Notes under the pieces: generated by a model
The model's database searches: none
Seen by the model: only the letters and a program-made list of their open reading frames with translations
What the model was told of the DNA's origin: nothing
Translations under genes and position numbers: made by a program
Shown here: positions 58,753 through 64,000 of the stretch, in pieces
Layout: the number at the start of each line of letters is the position of its first letter
How positions within the stretch are numbered: the stretch's first letter is position 1
NCBI GenBank assembly: GCA_020747065.1
Contig: JAGMVK010000004.1
Location: 1,984,001-2,048,000, forward strand
From: Cadophora sp. MPI-SDFR-AT-0126
Taxonomy: Eukaryota > Ascomycota > Leotiomycetes > Helotiales > Ploettnerulaceae
DNA length: 64,000 nucleotides
Direction: 5' to 3'

Positions 58753-59442
58753 AGTGCGGAGACAATTTTCGAGGACAGCAATTCTTCGAACTCCAAGTTT
58801 CGAAAGCTCTGACAACGAATCTAGACCGATTGAAGAGGAGCAGATTCATATGAAAACTTCTTCAGCATTGGAAGAGTGGTGTGTTGGCTCTCTTCATCCT
58901 GTAGCGGTCCGAATGATGTGCATGTTCAAGAACGTCGCTCCGGGCGGCTAAATCCTATCAAGCTCGAAGTCCGCGTGTGCATTGCATGACCTTGGCTGGC
59001 AGATGAAGAACTCCCCCAAAGCTGTGCTGTTGCTGTACAGCTGCATCCGAAATGTGATTGTGTACGCTCTTCCAATCAATAGCCAGCTTTCTCACCAGTT
59101 CTCGCTAAAATGCAGAAAAGGGGGGAGGAAAGCCAAGCGCTGTTGGAAGTACACTGCGAACGATTCACCGCTGATATTAAGCGAAACCACTCGAACCCGC
59201 GAGTAAAGAGTGGTATTTTCGGTCTCCTCGATCGTGAAGACACCCATCCAGCAACACTGATAACGAGGTGAGACACTTTGCCAATCAGCTCACTTCCTTT
59301 ACGCACCTTCCCTAACCCCCACCAGGTCGTACCACTTCACATATCTTATATCCGGAAGACTTGTCCATCCATCCTCTACCACAAAAGGTGCTTGTTGTTA
59401 GGGCATTTATTCGTTCTAATTTTTCCAACACTCGTCTCCGGC
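58753..59442. promoter_or_regulatory. Shared upstream region of two methyltransferase genes
   Basis: The 690 bp between the divergent methyltransferase start codons (58752 minus, 59443 plus) must hold both promoters. Upstream of 59443 there is a C/T-rich stretch (59282-59440) that probably forms the 5' UTR. No factor site is claimed. Confidence 0.4.
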
Positions 59443-60916
59443 ATGTCGGATCCTATCAGCAAAGCGCTCATCGAGGCAGAGAAATTGGTTGCAGCTCTCA
59501 AGGATATCAAGACCAACCCAACACCTGCCGAGCACCTCGCCCTCCTTAAGCATACTGACGATGTACGTGCACAACTCGAGGAGCCGTATGACACCGTCAC
59601 AAGATGGGCTGAGAGCATCGCTGTGACAGCTGCGCTGTCCACTCTGACTCAAATTGGCGCCTTCAGACGACTTCCTCTGGAGGGAACAGCGCAAAAGACT
59701 TAGCGGCAGCTGTTAACGTTGACGCGTCGGTTATCACTCGGGCAATGAGAGTGATCCTGGTGAATGGCATCGGGACCGAGACTGCTCCGGATGAGTACCA
59801 ACAAAATATGCTTTCCATTGTTTTGCAGCCACAAGCTCTTGGAGCATTCTTCTCGCTTTGTATGGACTTCAATCGAACTTGGATGAAGCTACCGGAGTAT
59901 CTCAAAACTCACTTACCAGCGGATCTCTATGATAGCAAGAAGTCACCATTTGCATATGCTGCTGGGAAGGAGGGCCTGACGTAGTAAGTGATAAGCCAGT
60001 TGTCGTTGAAAGAGTATCCAACAGTGTGTGTGGTGTTCACCGAGTCACATTTGATAGGCTCAGCTTCGCATGAGGCACGACTGACTTTTGACCTAAAGCT
60101 ATGAAGTTTTAAACGAGGATGAAGAGCAGCGTGCGATCTGGAATAATACCATGCAGCAAGTAAGCACGTCTGAGAGCTTTTCCAAGGCTATAATGTGGGC
60201 ATTATGAGGAACAAATCGTCTTGAGGATGTTCTGCATATAGGGCATGGTGGTAAAATGCTAACGCACTTGGTCAATAGATGGAGAAGAACATGCCAATCC
60301 TCGGAATGTTTCCATTCGCCTCGTTGAAGGAGCAGGTCGAGAGAGAACCCGAACGGCCATTCATCGTTGATATTGGAAGCGGTAAAGGACAAGCGATGCT
60401 AGCCATCGAAACAGAATGCCCCAAATTCTTTGGAGCGCCAGTCATCATTCAGGATCTACCAATCGTCATCAACACTCTGAAGCCAGAAGACATCCCTGGT
60501 ATCACACCTACTGTTCACGACATCTTCACGGCACAGCCTGTCAAGAGTACGTAGCCCAAACCCCCACGTCGGAAAGGACGCTAACTTTTGCAGATGCTCA
60601 TGTTTACTTCCTTCGACGTTTACTTCACGACTTTTACATCCCCGTTTGTGTTGACATTCTAAGAAATATCGTGCCGGTGATGGGTCCAGATTCCCGACTT
60701 ATTATTTGTGATATGCTCGTTCCGGAGAAGGTCGAAGTTGGCGGGCCGATGGAGCTGTACTGGCTGGACTTCTCCTTGCTGACAATTGGTGGACGGGAGA
60801 AGACTCTGAAAGAGTTCAACGAGATGTTTGATGAGATTGGTCTGGAATTGGTTAAGGTCTACCCTTCAAGCATCGGTTATACTGCCATGTTGGAGACGAG
60901 ACTGAAAAAGGCTTAG
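59443..60916 (+). CDS. O-methyltransferase with one apparent frame break
   Basis: Exons 59443-59983, 60099-60159, 60279-60546 and 60594-60916, about 400 residues. The family is the fungal O-methyltransferase group: an N-terminal dimerisation/winged-helix part (WAESIAVTAALSTLTQIGAF, DLAAAVNVDASVITRAMRVI), SAM motif VDIGSGKGQAML, then LIICDMLVPEKVEVGGPMEL and the end GYTAMLETRLKKA. In exon 1 the frame breaks near 59688: the upstream frame runs RRLPLEG and then hits TAG at 59701, while the family sequence continues one frame away (NSAKDLAAAV). Exon 1 is 541 nt, one short of what the next splice phase needs. A 44-nt candidate intron (59628-59671, GTGACA...TTCAG) would restore the frame but removes conserved residues. 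So this is a recent one-base deletion, a sequence error or an unusual splice. The other three exons are intact. Confidence 0.75.
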
Positions 60917-61987
60917 AACCCATGATCTCTTGATTTGGGATACGTAAGCCTGTCATGGCCCCAAGGTAGTCGTGAATCCAAATAGAACCTTTGAGGCGTC
61001 TATTATCCGCCTGTTATGCTGATACATCGAGGATTTGATTTGTGGAAGACATAGCGAAGATATTATTCAAATTTCTTCGAATATCGACTATGATCACTTT
61101 TCAGATGACTGCATCTCGGCAATAAGAGGCAGAACAGTCTGGCTCCACTGAAGCCCTCAACGGACACTTGCGCTTTATAACCAGTCGACTCAGCCCTAAC
61201 CTGTAGTAAGCTACCTTCGTGACTCGCAACAGTCACAATCCCAACTTTTCAAGAGCTTTTTCAAGACAATCCTTCACAGATATGGCTGATCTAAAAGTCC
61301 GAGGTTCGTCGCCTGGCTGAGGCCGTGAAAGCCAATCACTGCCCAGCCCCTTTTCAAAGTCAAACAGGCGAAGCGTGCTTTAGGCCAAGACTGGCAAGCG
61401 CATCCTTAAGCGAAAGTCTTTGAAACGTTTGAAAAGCTTCAACCTCTTTGACAGCTTCCTCCGACAACAATCATTGGACGAAATGTCTCACGGTAACCCC
61501 GCGATGCTTGACTGCTCTTCGACTTTTACCCACTTCTTGCTCTGCATTGGCCATCGTCATCTTGAACTTCACGATGTTTCCCGTTAGCACGGTAGGAAGG
61601 TACGCAAGGGGGTGCCCCTATTCGCATCAGAGCTGATTTCTCGAGTTCAAAGGACTCGTTGCCTGTTTCCTATTAATCCCCAACTTCATTTACGTTCATT
61701 CAGTTGCTCCAACGTTCTTTATACAATCACAGACCAGGACTCACTCCCTGTCCTGTTTCTTACAATCACTCCTTGTTCGCCATCAAATACATTCAAAGAA
61801 CAAATTTATTCTTAATACGTCCTGCCTATCATACCCCAAACCACGTTTCTCTTCAGTATAAATCCTTGCGAGTCATTTACTGCGTGCTGCAATCGCACCA
61901 GACTCTAATCACATCAAATACTTGCACATCGCGTTATTTCACTTCAGAATAACCATCCACCGCTGAAGGAAAGTGAAACTCCATACG
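60917..61987. other. Intergenic region upstream of secreted protein gene
   Basis: About 1.1 kb without a supported gene. It contains the O-methyltransferase 3' UTR and the promoter of the next gene. Confidence 0.5.
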
Positions 61988-62746
61988 ATGCTTTTCGAAG
62001 TCTTCAAATTAGCCATGCTCGCGAGCATGGCATGCGCCTCGGTTTTACCCAGATCTTACGCCAACCTCAGCCCTCGAGCTGCACAGGCAGCGGACCAACT
62101 CCTTCAGATCGCTCCAAAATCCAGTACATGCGCGAATGCACCTGCTCCCGACGAATGCGCTACAAATGTTCAAGCGGCACCGTTCCTTATCGCTGCTATG
62201 TCGAAGTACCAGATATACTCGGTTTCCGAGATAGCTGCAGTTCTGTCGGTCATAGCATTCGAGAGCGGCGACTTCAAGTACAACATAAATCATTTCCCAG
62301 CACCTGGTCGTCCGGGTCAGGTAAGTCCTCTTCTCCCTCGGATTTCAAAAGATTCTGATCGCTCCTGAGATCCTCATCCTTGACCCGTCAGAATCCACAT
62401 ACTAATTTGTTTGATGTAGGGAACGAGAGCCATGTTCATGCCGAACTATGTATTACTCTATGCACGATCAATACCTGAGTTGGCCGACAAACTGAATACG
62501 ATCACCACAGCAAGCACGGTGGATGGACTGAGTGACGATAAGCTCAATGCTATTCGGGCACTTGTCCTGCCGGAAGAGTATACTTGGGCAAGCGCTGCGT
62601 GGTTCCTCACAACGCAATGTGCAAGCATACGCGCATCGCTGCAGACAGGTAGCCAAGCAGGCTACGAGGCTTACATGGGTTGTCTAGGTGTGACTGCCAC
62701 TGAAGACAGGCTTGCTTACTGGAAGCAAGCTAGTGCCGCTTTCTAG
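61988..62746 (+). CDS. Small secreted protein, unknown function
   Basis: Two exons: 61988-62320 and 62420-62746; the 99-nt intron is GTAAGT...TGTAG and joins GRPGQ to GTRAMF. The product is 219 residues. The ATG at 61988 gives a signal peptide (MLFEVFKLAMLASMACASVL), followed by an RSYANLSPR segment that may be a pro-region. The mature part has four cysteines (STCANAPAPDECATN; TTQCASIR; MGCLGV), enough for two disulfide bonds. AVLSVIAFESGDFKYNINHF is reminiscent of lysozyme- or chitinase-like folds where a Glu follows a helix, but this is weak and no catalytic claim is made. A secreted fungal protein of this size could be an effector or a wall or matrix protein. I do not recognise the family with confidence. 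Confidence 0.75.
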
Positions 62747-64000
62747 AGAAGATGGCCAATGGCTGTCTTTGCTGGCCAAGGGGCACATCCAGGCTTGTTC
62801 ACATTATAAAAATGCAACTGTTAAACTCCCATCCATTATTTTTCTAATCTCTTCCTTCACCTTCGTGTCTTTATCTCTCAGCAATGTCTACTGACAGCGC
62901 GTGGTGCAGCAGCTGAAAAAAACGAGCTAAACGAGCCTTGCCCGTACAAGAAGTTTTCATGTTGTCGATTGAAACTACACACAGGCTATCAGGCCCCTCA
63001 AGCTGGCTTTGAACCCTTCAGCTACCAACAAGGATACTTGCTTGAACCATGGCTTCATGCAGGAGGTGAACGATGCACAGCCTCTGAAATTTTTGGAGTT
63101 GCATCGAGGCTTGGGCTTTCTCCATACCATCACTCGCCGTCTGTCTGTTCAAGAAAGCAATATTTGATACTGGTGATGAAGTTCAGTGATCCGAAGCAGC
63201 CGATTCAAGTGATGGGGTGGCGAGACTTTCGCTGCCGGTAGATCAGCGTGATGAACCAGCTCCTGATATGAAAGAAATTCGGGGAAATACAGCTGTAGCG
63301 TAGTCTAGCTCAGAAGTACACCCGTTCGGTATTGGTTCATATAGTGAGACTCACCAAAACGAAGGGTGACATTGTCTGGGTCCGGGGCAGCCGGACGCTT
63401 ATCTCCCCATGGGTAGTACGTAGGGACATGAAGAGTAATCAAATGATCGGACCCGAGACCTTCATCGGATCGCAGTCTGCGACAAGTTGAATGGTTGCAA
63501 AGCTAGCCGATGACTCGGAATGATTATCAAATCGATCGAGAACTGTCGCGAATCATGAGTAATCTGTATATTGGTTCACACCATGGTAGCTCGGAAGGCA
63601 CCAGGCTCTCGGATCCCAACTGCCGCATGCACGAACAACAACGGCATTCGAAACCAGTTCGCGAGGCAGGAGATATCATCAGTCTCGATGATGCAAATAC
63701 AACCTTATTAAGCTTTGCTAGTTTGCACGCCGTACATGAACCACTTTGCTCGTTAAGGAGAATTCGGCGAGGATCGCTGAGGGCCTGAACTGGTTCAGAT
63801 ACCAGCGCCGGGGGATTGGGCCATGATATTTTCTGTGGCGAGCACTGCCGTGAAATATGCTTTTGAACTCTATTCCAAGTGGACGACGATTGAGAGTTGA
63901 CAGGAATGGTTCAGCCCACATCTATGCGCCAAAGAAAGCAAGACTGGATGAATTATTAGGCGGAATTTGGATACAAATTTAAGCTTTCGAGATACAGTCA
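62747..64000. other. Terminal region, no supported gene
   Basis: About 1.25 kb to the window end. It includes the 3' UTR of the secreted protein gene. Short open frames near 62969-63241 and 63510-63788 lack motifs, splice support and sensible composition. A gene beginning beyond the right edge may have regulatory DNA here. Confidence 0.45.

Noticed and set aside
63510..63788. 92-codon open frame near the right edge
   Set aside because: No motif, no splice extension and composition typical of non-coding DNA here.

Overview
This window is eukaryotic, from a filamentous ascomycete (Pezizomycotina; a Leotiomycetes relative is my guess and cannot be proven here). The signs are many short introns (mostly 45-65 nt) with GTAAGT/GTACGT/GTATGT donors, CTAAC- or CTGAC-like branch sites and CAG/TAG acceptors, no operons, and fungal gene families: SUR7, Ppz-type phosphatase, GH128 glucanase, gastric mucin-like protein, LaeA-like methyltransferase, questin oxidase-like protein and Pmp3.

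Layout. 1-770: 3' end of an NmrA-like gene. 770-12700: gene-sparse, holding a SUR7-family membrane protein and a PPZ-type phosphatase, both on the minus strand, in wide intergenic DNA. 12.7-17.1 kb: a Pumilio (PUF) RNA-binding protein gene with five or six exons. 19.6-23.8 kb: the second-largest subunit of RNA polymerase III. 24.6-30.4 kb: a compact block with a GFA/CENP-V-type protein, an unknown protein, Ctf4/Mcl1 and, divergent from it, a WD40 protein. 30.4-32.4 kb: coding-like fragments of an unrecognised minus-strand gene. 32.4-39.4 kb: a gastric mucin-like protein, a probable mitochondrial protein and the Rab GTPase Ypt1. 41.3-46.3 kb: a Pmp3-family proteolipid and a secreted GH128 glucanase, widely spaced. 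47.9-56.4 kb: Tad3, a UBE3D-type E2-binding protein, a questin oxidase-like protein and the checkpoint clamp loader Rad17. 57.2-60.9 kb: a LaeA-like methyltransferase divergent from an O-methyltransferase whose frame appears broken once. 62.0-62.7 kb: a small secreted protein.

Most of the window is housekeeping: transcription (Pol III), tRNA editing (Tad3), replication and checkpoint (Ctf4, Rad17), traffic (Ypt1), mRNA control (PUF) and cell surface (SUR7, PPZ, GH128, Pmp3). I found no CRISPR array, insertion sequence, convincing tRNA or rRNA gene, or large biosynthetic cluster. The only hint of specialised metabolism is the pair of divergent methyltransferases near 58-61 kb.

The least ordinary signals are about splicing and base composition, not gene content: a 9-nt microexon that supplies the conserved acidic residue of the Pol III active-site region; a tandem donor in YPT1 where the better-looking site gives an immediate stop codon; a 21-nt microexon and an optional in-frame intron in the PUF gene; a GC-AG intron; and abrupt switches from C-ending to G-ending codons inside several genes, always in the 5'-to-3' direction of the gene. 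Exon borders were read by eye from splice signals, frame and recalled protein families; no alignment or RNA data were available.
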